The position numbers and the translations under genes are program-made. Below, piece by piece: positions 8,716 through 18,032 of a stretch of 64,000 nt of DNA. The notes beneath the pieces are model-generated. The model was not told the DNA's origin and ran no database searches. It worked only from the letters and a program-made list of their open reading frames with translations. Position 1 is the stretch's first letter; each line of letters opens with the position of its first letter. Source of the DNA: Saprospiraceae bacterium (GTDB lineage Bacteria > Bacteroidota > Bacteroidia > Chitinophagales > Saprospiraceae); assembly GCA_016787525.1 (NCBI GenBank), contig JAEUUP010000130.1, forward strand, positions 36,374-100,373. The letters are read 5' to 3'.

Positions 8716-10007
8716 TTTTTCAATCGTCTTACTCGAATATCTGCTTGTTCTTGATGCCCTGCAAAATGCTCTAAGGCACACAAGCGAGAGCAATATTCGC
8801 CTATCAACACACTGGCTTCGTCTGTCAAAATGCGTTGATAAGAGTGTGTTTTAATGAATTTACCAACCCATAAGCCACCCGTATAACGCCCTGCGCCTTT
8901 CGTTGGCAGGGTATGATTGGTACCAATCACTTTATCGCCATAACTGACATTGGTGCGTGCGCCTAAAAACAAAGCACCATAATTGGTCATATTTTTGAAA
9001 AAATAGTCGTCATCTTCGGTCATCACTTGTACATGTTCGCTGCAAATACGCTCGGCTTCTTGCAACATTTCTTCTTTTGTGTCACACAGAATTATTTCGC
9101 CATAGTCGCGCCACGATATGCTGGCAACATCGCGAGTAGGCAAGCGTTTAAGAACGTTTTCGATTTGTTGAGGCAATTCTTCTGCTATTTTTTTGCTATT
9201 TGTGATACAAACTGCGGGAGAATTGGGGCCATGTTCGGCTTGTCCCAAAAGGTCAACGGCGACTAACTCAGCATCTACAGTATCGTCGCAAATAACCATG
9301 GTCTCGGTAGGCCCTGCTAAAAGGTCAATGCCCACACGCCCAAAAAGCTGCCTTTTGGCTTCTGCAACATAGGCATTGCCGGGCCCAACGAGCATATCCA
9401 CAGCTCGAACAGTCTCGTTGCCCCCCTCAGTAGGTGCGCCTAATGACATCAAAGCAATGGCTTGAATGCCACCCAAAACATAAATCTCATCGGCTCCCGC
9501 CATAGCTTGTGCTGCGACGATGGCCGCGGCAGGTTTGCCCTCGTAAGGTGGCGCACAAGCAATGACATGCTTAACACCAGCCACTTTTGCTGTCAAAATG
9601 CCCATGTGTGCAGAAGCTAAAAGCGGATATTTACCGCCTGGGACATACGCTCCTACCCGATTGACAGGAATGTTTTTATGTCCTAACACAACACCTGGAA
9701 GGGTTTCAACTTCCACATCGCGCAAACCCATCATTTGGATTTGAGCAAAACGACGGATTTGGGCTTGAGCAAACTTGATATCTTCGATGGCTTGCGCAGG
9801 CAAACTGTCAATACAGGCTTGTATTTCTTCTTGAGTCAGTTTGAAAGTGGGAGGATTCCAATTGTCAAACTTTTGGCTGTATTCTCTGATAGCAGCCCAA
9901 CCTCGCTTTTCAATATCGGCTAAAATAGTTTCGACTGTTTGGGCGATTTGACGATCAATGTCGCGTTTTTCTTCGGCAGGTTTGCCCGATTTGATGTACT
10001 TTATCAT
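8712..10007 (-). CDS. Histidinol dehydrogenase-family enzyme (non-histidine context)
   Basis: 431 residues, full length for the HisD family: an NAD- and Zn-dependent enzyme that oxidises an alcohol to an acid in two steps. Zn ligands of the LGQAEHG motif are at Gln256 and His259, [12 protein letters not shown] is at 207-218, and the catalytic pair is Glu-His in CSEHVQVM. No his genes are near. It heads a coupled SDR/cupin operon beside hexarate genes, the arrangement of HisD paralogues such as HpsN that act on other polyols. The 10-mer at 9423 lies in [10 protein letters not shown], a loop that is shorter in the HisD proteins I recall. Substrate unproven. Confidence 0.88.
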   Translation of the reverse strand: MIKYIKSGKPAEEKRDIDRQIAQTVETILADIEKRGWAAIREYSQKFDNWNPPTFKLTQEEIQACIDSLPAQAIEDIKFAQAQIRRFAQIQMMGLRDVEVETLPGVVLGHKNIPVNRVGAYVPGGKYPLLASAHMGILTAKVAGVKHVIACAPPYEGKPAAAIVAAQAMAGADEIYVLGGIQAIALMSLGAPTEGGNETVRAVDMLVGPGNAYVAEAKRQLFGRVGIDLLAGPTETMVICDDTVDAELVAVDLLGQAEHGPNSPAVCITNSKKIAEELPQQIENVLKRLPTRDVASISWRDYGEIILCDTKEEMLQEAERICSEHVQVMTEDDDYFFKNMTNYGALFLGARTNVSYGDKVIGTNHTLPTKGAGRYTGGLWVGKFIKTHSYQRILTDEASVLIGEYCSRLCALEHFAGHQEQADIRVRRLKK

Positions 10008-10037
10008 TGGTTGCAGTTTTTAAAAACAAGGAAAATG

Positions 10038-10068
10038 AGCCGCATAAGTCTTTGGCACTTATGCAGCT
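10038..10068 (-). other. Hairpin between kdgD and the HisD-like gene
   Basis: GCATAAGT (10042-10049) pairs with ACTTATGC (10057-10064), extended by flanking GC pairs, in the 216-bp gap. The T tract is poor on either side, so it may be a weak terminator or RNA processing site separating the hexarate genes from the coupled downstream operon. Confidence 0.45.
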
Positions 10069-10223
10069 TTCACGTTAAAATTTATGCAAAATTAAGCACC
10101 TAATGGACTAAAGGCTAAGCACAACAGACCTATTAATAAGCACAATCAATCCATTTTCCTTTTTTCTAAAACTACTGGACATTGTATGAAGAAATGCTTG
10201 CAATAGCAATTCGAAATCGGCGA

Positions 10224-11132
10224 TTAACTACGGTTGGTATTGATAATCGCTTCCAGTTCAGCTACATGTTCAACCGTCGGCATCACTAAAGGCGGACGGA
10301 CATCACCTGCACTTTTACCAATAATTTTTGCGCCTGCTTTTATCAAACTAACTGCATAACCTTGCTTTTTACCTCTCAAACGCACCAATGGAATGTAGAA
10401 TTTTTGAGTGATTTCGGTAACAGTCGCTTTGTCACCTGCACGTAGAGCTTTGTAAAACTTGTTCGCCAATTCGGGTACAAAATTGAATGCCGCCGACGAA
10501 TAAGTATTGACCCCGATTGACAAATACGCTTCGGCAATAATCTCTGCCGTTGGTACACCGCCAATGTACGATAAGCGATTGCCAACTGTTTTAATCGTGT
10601 CGTTCAAATCTTGTATATTGCCCGTTCCATCTTTTAAGCCAATAAGGTTGGGGCAGGCATCTGCCAGTTTTTGGATATACTGAGGGGATAAAACGCCATT
10701 GCCGCGATTGTAGTAAATGACAGGTAAAGCCGTGTTGTTGATAATCGTTTTGGCGTATTCAAAAACACCATCTTGTGGACATTCTGTCAAATAAGGCGGG
10801 AAAAACAAGAGTCCGTCAATGCCCGCATTTTCCGCCACTTTGGCAAATGCAATGGCTTCGGGTATGCTTCTACCAACACTCGAAATCACAGGAACACGCC
10901 CTGCTGTGGTTTCAACCGACACTTTGACAATTTTCTCATATTCTTTGGCCGATAATGAGAAAAACTCTCCCGTACCACCTGCCACAAATAAAGAAGATAC
11001 GTCGTGGCTGACGAACCAATCAACACGTTCGGCAAAGGTATCGGGCGCAAATTCGCCTTTTTCGTCAAAATCTGTAATTGGAAAAGACAATAAGCCGTCT
11101 TCCAGAGCTGATCTAATTTTTGTTAATTCCAT
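10224..11132 (-). CDS. kdgD: 5-dehydro-4-deoxyglucarate dehydratase
   Basis: 302 residues, DapA/NAL-type TIM barrel. It dehydrates and decarboxylates 5-keto-4-deoxyglucarate to 2-oxoglutarate semialdehyde, CO2 and water. The start ELTKIRSALEDGLLSFP and AGGTGEFFSL (51-60) are typical of this subfamily. The Schiff-base lysine is Lys167 in IGLKDGTGN and the catalytic Tyr is in VIYYNRGNG. It is downstream of the GntP permease and glucarate dehydratase, consistent with the hexarate route. The 10-mer at 10678 runs against the gene and is read Pro-Gln-Tyr (150-152). Confidence 0.93.
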   Translation of the reverse strand: MELTKIRSALEDGLLSFPITDFDEKGEFAPDTFAERVDWFVSHDVSSLFVAGGTGEFFSLSAKEYEKIVKVSVETTAGRVPVISSVGRSIPEAIAFAKVAENAGIDGLLFFPPYLTECPQDGVFEYAKTIINNTALPVIYYNRGNGVLSPQYIQKLADACPNLIGLKDGTGNIQDLNDTIKTVGNRLSYIGGVPTAEIIAEAYLSIGVNTYSSAAFNFVPELANKFYKALRAGDKATVTEITQKFYIPLVRLRGKKQGYAVSLIKAGAKIIGKSAGDVRPPLVMPTVEHVAELEAIINTNRS

Positions 11133-11200
11133 AATTTTTATTTATGATTTGTTTTATGACTACCCCTCAGTATTTGAGTGTGTCAAAATCGTAAATCTAA

Positions 11201-11247
11201 AACCTCCCTCCCAAAAGTCCACTCCGCCGCCGTAGGCGGCGTTTTTT
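11201..11247 (+). repeat. GC-rich hairpin with T tract, related to ends of elements 3 and 5
   Basis: CGCCGCC (11225-11231) pairs with GGCGGCG (11235-11241), followed by six T. It is preceded by CTCCCTCC-type sequence, as in the right ends of the elements at 41.0 and 60.2 kb. The T tract is on the + strand although the flanking genes are on the minus strand, so it is more likely an element remnant than the operon terminator. A 10-mer copy (11163-11172) lies between it and kdgD. Confidence 0.6.
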
Positions 11248-11311
11248 ACAGTTACACGAATTTGGTCGCAAACTCCCTCGTTCTTTAGAGGAGTTTTTTC
11301 GGTGTATCCAC

Positions 11312-12757
11312 TTAGACCATTGGAAAAAAATGCGCCGCTATCATGGTCAAAATCAAACCTGACAAACCCATCAAACTTTGCATCGGTGCAATGGTTTTCA
11401 TGGCTTCCTGTTCGGTTAAATTACTTGTTTTACACATAATCCAAAAACCAGCATCGTTCATCCAAGGAATTAGTTTTGCTCCTGCACCTATTGCCAAACA
11501 GAGATAAACAGGGTGAAAACCCAGATTGGCATTTTGTGCCATACCCGCCAAAATACCTGAAGCTGTTATCAAAGCTACTGTTGCCGAACCTTGCGCAGTT
11601 CTGACAATCGCCGTAATGAAAAACGCCAATGGAATCAATGCCATTTGATAATCTTTGGTCATGTCGGCGATGCGTGCGCTGATGCCTGTTTGTTGTAACA
11701 TGCCACCAAATGCGCCGCCTGCCGCTGTAATCAGAATGATACCACCGCCTGTCATCAAAGCATTTTGTACAAAGACCGTTATTGAGGATTTATCGCTCTT
11801 TTTTTGATAAGCCAAAATCAACAAAGCGAAAATTGCCCCCATGAACAGGGCAATATTTTTATCTCCAAAAAACAGGACAACTTGCATCACACCGTTTAAA
11901 AAATCGGAATTGGTTAAAGGCACATTCGGTTTTGAGAAAGCTTCAACAGCTGAACGAATACAAATTGTTATGAGTGGAAAAGCCGCAGGTAAGACGGCAA
12001 ATGCCAAAGCAGGTAAGTCTTTATCGCTTTTGTTGGCAATCGCTGCAATGTCTTCCAATCGGGCATCGGGTGCATCACGCAAAGGAATCGGCATTTTATT
12101 ATTGAGCCATTTCGCAATGAAATAACCAACTGTAATTGTGCAAAGCCCTAATAAAGTGCCACAAACCATCATCAAACCAATCGGAACATTCAATGCGCCT
12201 ACCAAAAATAAAGGACCAGGCGAAGGTGGTACAAACGAATTTGCCATAACGCCGCCTGCAATGACCGACAGTGCTAAAAGCAAATAATTTTTGCCCAAAC
12301 GCATACCCATGGCTTTCGCCAAAGGCATCATAAGAAAAATAACAGTATCCACAAAAACAGGAATAGTCAAAAAGAAACTACTTAAAATGAAGCCAATCGG
12401 TGCGTTTTTTTCGCCTGTGACTTTGAGCATGGCACGAATAATTTTTTCTGCCGAGCCACTATCGAGCATGGATTTGCCAATTATCGCTGCCATTGCTATC
12501 AAAATACCGATTTTAGCACACGTATTGCCAAATTCTGTGGCAATGCGCTCGCCGATACTTTTATGCGCGAGTTTGGCAGCTTCGGCAGCGGCAGTGCCTT
12601 TGGAAAGATAAAATTGCTCGACAGCGGTCGTCGGAGTGAGTAAGGCAACGGTGATAGCCGCCAAGAGAAGGGCTAAAACAGGGTGGAGTTTTAAAACAAT
12701 GATGCCACCTACGACGATGCCCATACCAATTAAAAGGATGAAAATTGGGTCTCCCAT
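11312..12757 (-). CDS. GntP-family sugar-acid permease
   Basis: 481 residues with about twelve hydrophobic segments across the whole length. It belongs to the gluconate:H+ symporter (GntP) family: the N-terminal pattern FILLIGMGIVVGGIIVLKL and the segment GGVMANSFVPPSPGPLF are characteristic. It imports gluconate-like acids across the inner membrane; between gudD and kdgD, hexarates or hexuronates are the likely cargo. The gene has no 10-mer copy although it is nearly 1.5 kb long. It lies 105 bp downstream of gudD. Confidence 0.9.
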   Translation of the reverse strand: MGDPIFILLIGMGIVVGGIIVLKLHPVLALLLAAITVALLTPTTAVEQFYLSKGTAAAEAAKLAHKSIGERIATEFGNTCAKIGILIAMAAIIGKSMLDSGSAEKIIRAMLKVTGEKNAPIGFILSSFFLTIPVFVDTVIFLMMPLAKAMGMRLGKNYLLLALSVIAGGVMANSFVPPSPGPLFLVGALNVPIGLMMVCGTLLGLCTITVGYFIAKWLNNKMPIPLRDAPDARLEDIAAIANKSDKDLPALAFAVLPAAFPLITICIRSAVEAFSKPNVPLTNSDFLNGVMQVVLFFGDKNIALFMGAIFALLILAYQKKSDKSSITVFVQNALMTGGGIILITAAGGAFGGMLQQTGISARIADMTKDYQMALIPLAFFITAIVRTAQGSATVALITASGILAGMAQNANLGFHPVYLCLAIGAGAKLIPWMNDAGFWIMCKTSNLTEQEAMKTIAPMQSLMGLSGLILTMIAAHFFPMV

Positions 12758-12862
12758 CTGGATTCGTTTAGTTTTTCTTTTGTTTTGACCAAAAAGTGAA
12801 TGTTCTATAAAAAAAATGACGTTTTCACCAATCGAACACCCCCTCAGTATATCAGTGAAAAA

Positions 12863-14173
12863 TTACCACCGAACGGGTTTGAATGTCCAGTTCGGCACTT
12901 TTTTCTGCATTTCGGGTTCATCATCGCGTTTGGTCAAGCCGCAGCGTAGATAATTTTGATGCAAGTCGGCTAAGGCTTTACGGTCAAGTTCGACACCCAA
13001 ACCTGCACCTGTCGGTACTGCTACCGAACCTTCTTCAAATTTCAACCGCCCTCCTACAATCACCTCGTCAGATTGCCATGGATAATGTGTGTCTAAGGCA
13101 TATTTCAAATTAGGAATCGCCGCTCCCAAATGTGTCATTGCTGCCAACGAAATGCCTAAATGACTATTCGAATGCATTGACAAATCGCGTCCGAAAGTTG
13201 CACAAACGGTTGTCAATTCCATGGAAGATCGCAAACCGCCCCAAAAATGGTGGTCACTCAGAATAATATCTTCCGCACCAATCGCAATACTGTTCGGAAT
13301 GTCTTGAAAAGAGGTCGTACACATATTGGTTGCCAAAGGTGTTTTGAGGGCTTTTCTGACCTTTGCCATGTTTTTTTGTCCGCGTGTAGGATCTTCCAAA
13401 TATTCCAAAATGCCTTCCATTTCTTTACCGTATTTGATAGACGTGCTGACTTTCCACAAAGCATTGGGGTCAAGTCGCAACGGCACATTTGCACCAAAGG
13501 CTTTGTGCAATGCCAATATCGTATCAACTTCAATGCATGGTTTGAAAACGCCTCCTTTCAATTTGATAGATTTAAAACCAAATTCTTGGCACATCGCTTG
13601 TGCTTGTGCGACCATTTCGGTAGGAGTCAAAGCCTGCGCTTGACGTGCGGCTGCCCAACCTTCAGCTTTAGGATCAATCCCAAAAGCCAATTCGCCGCCT
13701 GCTCCTTCGTATTTGTAGAACAAATAAGCTGAAAATGGCACAGCATCTCGGCGTTTACCACCCAATAAATCAACAATCGGGCGATTAACAATTTTGCCAA
13801 TAATGTCCATACAAGCCACTTCAATAGAACTAAACACATGAACAACTGTACGTTGATCCCATGGCGTAAAACCTCTATCGGCGGGCTTTTCGGTGCCAAA
13901 TTCGACATGCAAAATGTCTTTTATAGTATTGAGTTGAAACGGGTCTTGACCAATAATCAAACGCTTGCTGCGCTCTAATGCTTTATCAATATCAATATTG
14001 CCAGGTATTTCGCTGATGCCGACAATACCATCGTCTGTGACCAGTTCTACGACTGTCCGCAAAGCATAAGGTGCGTGCAATCCTGCCGCATTGAGCAATG
14101 GCGGGTCAACAACTGCGATGGGCGTGATGTTAAATTCTCTGATTTTTGGTCCTTTCTTGTTTAATAAATCCAT
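12863..14173 (-). CDS. gudD: Glucarate dehydratase-like enolase-superfamily enzyme
   Basis: 436 residues, close to the usual glucarate dehydratase length. It would dehydrate D-glucarate (or idarate) to 5-keto-4-deoxyglucarate, the substrate of the downstream dehydratase. Visible motifs are KSIKLKGG (catalytic Lys-x-Lys), metal-ligand Asp in LRLDPNA, Glu in LEYLEDP, Asn in LATNM, and the HSNSHLGIS segment with the general-base His. A 10-mer copy (12840-12849) lies 13 bp downstream of the stop. Galactarate or another hexarate as true substrate cannot be excluded. Confidence 0.9.
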   Translation of the reverse strand: MDLLNKKGPKIREFNITPIAVVDPPLLNAAGLHAPYALRTVVELVTDDGIVGISEIPGNIDIDKALERSKRLIIGQDPFQLNTIKDILHVEFGTEKPADRGFTPWDQRTVVHVFSSIEVACMDIIGKIVNRPIVDLLGGKRRDAVPFSAYLFYKYEGAGGELAFGIDPKAEGWAAARQAQALTPTEMVAQAQAMCQEFGFKSIKLKGGVFKPCIEVDTILALHKAFGANVPLRLDPNALWKVSTSIKYGKEMEGILEYLEDPTRGQKNMAKVRKALKTPLATNMCTTSFQDIPNSIAIGAEDIILSDHHFWGGLRSSMELTTVCATFGRDLSMHSNSHLGISLAAMTHLGAAIPNLKYALDTHYPWQSDEVIVGGRLKFEEGSVAVPTGAGLGVELDRKALADLHQNYLRCGLTKRDDEPEMQKKVPNWTFKPVRW

Positions 14174-14488
14174 TGTTTTTAGAAGTTAATGTAAAATAAA
14201 ATCGCACTGCTCAACGTACAAACAACTGATATTCAATTATTTAAAAAACTAAAAGCGTTTAGCATTTTTTGTAATGACTACACCCATTTACAAAATTTTA
14301 AAAATTGCCTTAAATCTATTTTGCTCAAAAGAAAGAAAAATACCTCTCAAAAACTGTTTTAAAACCCTAATCCGAAAGGTTTAGACTATTTTATACTGCA
14401 TACAAAGAGCTTGTAGGAAAAGAACTTTATGGCTTGAAGTGATTTGAAGTTCAAACTGCCCAAACCCTGCTTCACTACACAATCTGTA
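14174..14488. other. Intergenic gap without recognisable feature
   Basis: 315 bp of AT-rich sequence between gudD and the upstream MFS gene. I see no 10-mer copy, strong hairpin, RNA gene or good promoter match. The gudD transcript probably starts here. Confidence 0.5.
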
Positions 14489-15805
14489 TCAGTCCAAATT
14501 TTTGGATGGATTGGTAAAAGCCATATAAGCTGCCAACAAAAGTGGTAGCGAAAATAAAGTAAAAATTGTCGAAATAGGCATACCACTATCTTTAAAAATA
14601 CCGAAAATCTGAGGACCCAAAATCGCACCAAAACGCCCGACTCCGAAGGTCAAACCTACGCCTGTTGAACGCATCGCAGAAGGATAAACTCGTGCGGCCA
14701 TTGGGAAAAAGGCATTGAAACCACCTTGTACAAAAAAACCAATACCAAAGATGAGTATGAACATTAAACTGAAATTCAGAGACAAATTGGCATAACTCAA
14801 CATAATACCAAAAGCTATGAGTAAGAAAGTGGGTAATACTTTTTTTGCACCAAAACGATTGACACCGGCGCCCATAGCTACAACACCGAGAAATGCCCCC
14901 AAATTGAGTGCAATGCCTACATAAGTTGCTTTATCAGTCGGTAGCCCTGCCTCTTTGGCGATGTTTGGCACCCAACTCATAAGCGTATAGAGCGTTAAGA
15001 AACCGAAAAAAACGCCAAGCCAGAGCTTGAGTGTAGCCATTTTGTATTCTGGAAGGAATAAATCTTTGAAAGATACTGAGGGGTCGTCAGAGGGTTTTGG
15101 CGGAAGACTTTCAATGCCTGCCTGCTTCATTCGGGCGAGTAGGTTATTGATTTGCTCTTGCGCGTTTTTGGGTTGTTTTTTACCTAAAAATACCAAAGAT
15201 TCGGGCATAAAAAAATAAACAGCAATCAACATAGCTAAAGAAACCAAGCCTGCGGCAAGAAAAATGTACCGCCAACCGTATATTGGCAATGCCCAATTGA
15301 CAAAAAAACCTGTCAAAATCGCACCGAGAGGCCAGCCCCCTTGTATCAAACCAACATTAAAATCGCGGGTTTTGTTATTGGAAAATTCGGCTGTAGCAGT
15401 TGCCATTGTGGGTAGAATACCACCGATACCTAATCCTGTAATGAAACGGCAAACCAAAATTTGCCCATAATTGGTAACGATATAAATACCTAACATTCCT
15501 ATCGTAATAAGTGCAACCGAAATCAAAAACAGTTTGCGCCGTCCGATTTTGTCACCCAAAGGCGCGATAAACAAACAACCCAAAGTCATGCCCGACAAAC
15601 CTGCACTGAAAATTGTACCCAACTCGGTAGCGTTCAAGCCAAATGTGTTTTTGATATCAGTAGCTGTGAACGATACGACCAAGACATCAATACCATCGTT
15701 CATGTTCAATATAAAACACAAAACGACAATTACGACTTGGTAAACCGACATGGGGTTGTTGTCTATGAGGTTCTTCAGTTTGAATTGTAAAGCTTCGTAA
15801 GTCAT
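14489..15805 (-). CDS. MFS transporter, aromatic/sugar-acid H+ symporter type
   Basis: 438 residues with twelve predicted membrane segments. The MFS loop signature GDKIGRRKLFLISV lies between segments 2 and 3, with DGIDVLVVSFTATDI in segment 1, as in the AAHS/PcaK-like group that takes up aromatic or carboxylic acids. It is the first gene of the minus-strand set and probably brings a sugar acid or aromatic acid into the cell. The 10-mer at 15074 runs against the gene and is read Pro-Ser-Val in the central cytoplasmic loop (SDDPSVSF), a tolerant position. Confidence 0.87.
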   Translation of the reverse strand: MTYEALQFKLKNLIDNNPMSVYQVVIVVLCFILNMNDGIDVLVVSFTATDIKNTFGLNATELGTIFSAGLSGMTLGCLFIAPLGDKIGRRKLFLISVALITIGMLGIYIVTNYGQILVCRFITGLGIGGILPTMATATAEFSNNKTRDFNVGLIQGGWPLGAILTGFFVNWALPIYGWRYIFLAAGLVSLAMLIAVYFFMPESLVFLGKKQPKNAQEQINNLLARMKQAGIESLPPKPSDDPSVSFKDLFLPEYKMATLKLWLGVFFGFLTLYTLMSWVPNIAKEAGLPTDKATYVGIALNLGAFLGVVAMGAGVNRFGAKKVLPTFLLIAFGIMLSYANLSLNFSLMFILIFGIGFFVQGGFNAFFPMAARVYPSAMRSTGVGLTFGVGRFGAILGPQIFGIFKDSGMPISTIFTLFSLPLLLAAYMAFTNPSKNLD

Positions 15806-16004
15806 TTTAGTTGGTTTTCATTATCAGTTTATCACCTCTTCTAGCCTTTTATCGGCTGCTTTTATGCCTTGTTCCCACAGACCTACTATCAGCGTTTTGC
15901 TCTGTGTTTGTTTTGTATGATACTTTTCTGTAAAAGTAGTAATATTTGGTTCTGATTGGGATGATTTTTTATTACAAAATTGTCACCTTAGCACCATATT
16001 TTTA

Positions 16005-16205
16005 TTGGTTTATCAATCAAATCCTATCCATGCAAGCAGCTTTTTATATAAACCTAAAGGCCTTGAACTAAAGAATATCGCCCTTCCAGAACCTCAAACT
16101 GGAGAAGTCCGCATTTGGCTCAAACAGGTGGGTATTTGTGGCTCAGACGTGCATTTGTTTTCAGGACACCGCATTTTACAGTTACACGATATTGGTCATG
16201 CTTTC
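16005..16205 (+). pseudogene. N-terminal remnant of a zinc-dependent alcohol/polyol dehydrogenase
   Basis: The first 65 codons of this frame match the GroES-like start of medium-chain dehydrogenases: GLELKNIALPEPQTGEV and then GICGSDVHLFSGHR with the Zn-ligand Cys. A distorted DIGHAFS follows, resembling the usual IGHEFSG. After that the similarity is lost and the frame runs into the convergent regulator gene. The catalytic and Rossmann domains are absent, so this is a decayed gene, perhaps a former sorbitol/idonate dehydrogenase of the neighbouring sugar-acid locus. Confidence 0.72.
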
Positions 16206-16244
16206 AGCTTGTTGCGTTTCACATCGTCAGTTCGCCTTCGAACA

Positions 16245-17225
16245 TTAAACATTTATCGCTTGCTTGTTGTATTTATTCCGATATTCTAAAGGTGTCAGCC
16301 CTGTGATTTTCTTAAAAACATCTCGAAAAGCTTTAGTGTCCGTATAACCAACATCCGACATAACTTCCGTAATGTTTTTTCTACTCGATTCGAAATGGCG
16401 TTTAGCAGCTTCCATTTTCACTCGTTGCAAATATTCACCAACCGTATTATTCGTTGCTTTTTTGAAGCGTCGTTCGAAACTACGCTTGCCAATAGCAAAC
16501 ATATCAGCCAACTGATCAACTGAAATTTTGTCCGAATAATTCTGCTCGATGAAATCTTGGGCTTGTTTGATTTCAAAGTCTTCATGGTCTTTTTGACCTT
16601 GAAACATTGTAAAAGCGGATTGACTTGATCTGTCCATGTCAATCGCGAAAAATTTAGCAGCCATGATGGCTAAATCTCGATTCGTATATTTTTCGACCAA
16701 ATAAAGTAGCAAATTCCAATACGACATCGCACCACCGCTCGAATATATACCTTGTTCTTCGGTGATAATGCTGCCATCGACTAAGGTCACATCAGGGAAC
16801 ATCGCCCTAAATTGATTTGCAAACAACCAATGTGTCGAACATTTCCGACCCCTCAGTAAATCCGTGGCTGCCAACAAAAATGCCCCCACGCAGAGTGAAG
16901 CCACCTCCGCCCCAGCCTCTTTTTGAGCCACAACCCAATCAACGATAGGTCTGTTGAGTTCTATCGCTTTTTGCATATCGCCACTGACAGCAGGTATAAA
17001 AATAAGGTCAGTTTGCGTCACTTCGTCCAAGGTTTTGTCTGTATGAATGGTAAACAAACCGTCTTGCAATTGGACTTCGCGGGTCATACCGACCAATTCG
17101 ACATTGAAAATAGCAGGTTGACCCATACTGATGAGAAATTGATTGACTGCCGTAAACATATAACGTGGGTCAGTCACAGCGGCTAAAACAGCCGTTTCAG
17201 GTACTAGGATGGTTATCGTCTTCAT
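16245..17225 (-). CDS. GlxA-like AraC-family transcriptional regulator
   Basis: The start at Met 17225 gives 326 residues (MKTITILVPE); a frame to 17261 adds 12 unlikely residues. Residues 1-190 are a DJ-1/PfpI-like domain with the Cys nucleophile region EVASLCVGAFLLA. Residues about 225-325 hold two AraC helix-turn-helix motifs (ISVDQLADMFAIGKRSFERRF and a C-terminal GYTDTKAFRDVFKKITG). Effector unknown. The 10-mer at 16849 is read Leu-Leu-Arg-Gly just after the Cys region, at an otherwise variable position. Its gene runs toward the dehydrogenase remnant. Confidence 0.92.
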   Translation of the reverse strand: MKTITILVPETAVLAAVTDPRYMFTAVNQFLISMGQPAIFNVELVGMTREVQLQDGLFTIHTDKTLDEVTQTDLIFIPAVSGDMQKAIELNRPIVDWVVAQKEAGAEVASLCVGAFLLAATDLLRGRKCSTHWLFANQFRAMFPDVTLVDGSIITEEQGIYSSGGAMSYWNLLLYLVEKYTNRDLAIMAAKFFAIDMDRSSQSAFTMFQGQKDHEDFEIKQAQDFIEQNYSDKISVDQLADMFAIGKRSFERRFKKATNNTVGEYLQRVKMEAAKRHFESSRKNITEVMSDVGYTDTKAFRDVFKKITGLTPLEYRNKYNKQAINV

Positions 17226-17285
17226 AGGCACAAAGTTAAACAAAAAGTTTGTCGCAAACAACCCCTATTTTTGTCGTTTTTACCA

Positions 17286-17317
17286 TTTTGTTTTATTTTC
17301 AAAACAATTTATCTTTG
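17286..17317 (+). promoter_or_regulatory. Bacteroidota-type promoter with a 300-nt leader
   Basis: TTTTG (17286-17290) and TATCTTTG (17310-17317) are 19 bp apart, matching TTTG-N19-TAnnTTTG. The next gene on this strand starts at 17619, so the leader would be about 300 nt and includes hairpin element 2. Confidence 0.7.
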
Positions 17318-17374
17318 CAGTATCAATTTGAAAATGATAAGTAAAGCGATAAAAACAAACTGCACCATTACAGC

Positions 17375-17530
17375 CTGTTTTTTCGCTCCGAAGGAGTCCC
17401 TTTGGACAAGCGAAAAAGCGTACTTTGAAATATATTTTTGGGCGAAAGCAAATTTTGAGGCAAAAAGTCTCAAAATTTGCTTTCGCTCCATTTAAGAACC
17501 CTTTTTTTCACGCTTTTCGCGTGAAAAGCG
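17375..17530 (+). repeat. Hairpin element 2
   Basis: Starts with CTGTTT, then a short hairpin (TTTTTCGCT/AGCGAAAAA with inner GTCC/GGAC), GCGTAC, a spacer, and a long stem. The long stem pairs GCGAAAGCAAATTTTGAG with its complement across a short loop within 17442-17486. A further TTTTCACGC/GCGTGAAAA hairpin closes the right side. It is probably transcribed as the leader of the gene at 17619. Confidence 0.8.
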
Positions 17531-17618
17531 GAACAGTCTTTAATGATGTAGCTTATTTTTATCGTTTTACTAAGACAAATCTCTTTGGCAATTTTTACAA
17601 CCAATCAACAATAGTTTC

Positions 17619-18029
17619 ATGGAAACAATCTCTTTAGATAAAGACATAAAGATAGTTTGCTTAACAGCAAAATCTTTTCCATTGGGTGTTCAAAAAGCAC
17701 ACCACGAATTACACGCCCTATTGCCTAACCTGCATGAGCGTCAATTTTTCGGAATTTCTTATGGCAATACTGAGGGGGGTATCACATACAAAGCCGCAGC
17801 ATCTGCATTGTCGGATAGTGAGGCGGAAGAGTTGGGTTTTGAAGGTTTTACGATTAAAAAAGGAAAATACATCAGTCAAAACCTCAAAGATTATATGTCA
17901 GATTTAACACAAATCGGACAAACATTTCAAAACATGTTGCAACATCCTCAACTTGACCCCAAAGGCTATTGTGTCGAAATGTATCTAAGTCCAAAAGAAG
18001 TTCAATGTCTCGTAAAACTCAACGATTAA
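17619..18029 (+). CDS. Uncharacterised small protein, possibly GyrI-like
   Basis: 136 residues, soluble, no signal peptide or membrane segment. Alternating strands and helices and the segment GITYKAAASAL resemble small effector-binding (GyrI-like) domains, but I cannot confirm this from single residues. It begins the run of small VOC/SRPBCC proteins and ends 3 bp before the next gene, so the two are co-transcribed. The 10-mer at 17768 is read NTEGGI about residue 51. Confidence 0.65.
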   Translation: METISLDKDIKIVCLTAKSFPLGVQKAHHELHALLPNLHERQFFGISYGNTEGGITYKAAASALSDSEAEELGFEGFTIKKGKYISQNLKDYMSDLTQIGQTFQNMLQHPQLDPKGYCVEMYLSPKEVQCLVKLND

Positions 18030-18032
18030 AAC

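Noticed and set aside
8712..10007. hisD as part of histidine biosynthesis
   Set aside because: No other his gene is nearby; the operon has SDR and cupin genes next to hexarate enzymes.
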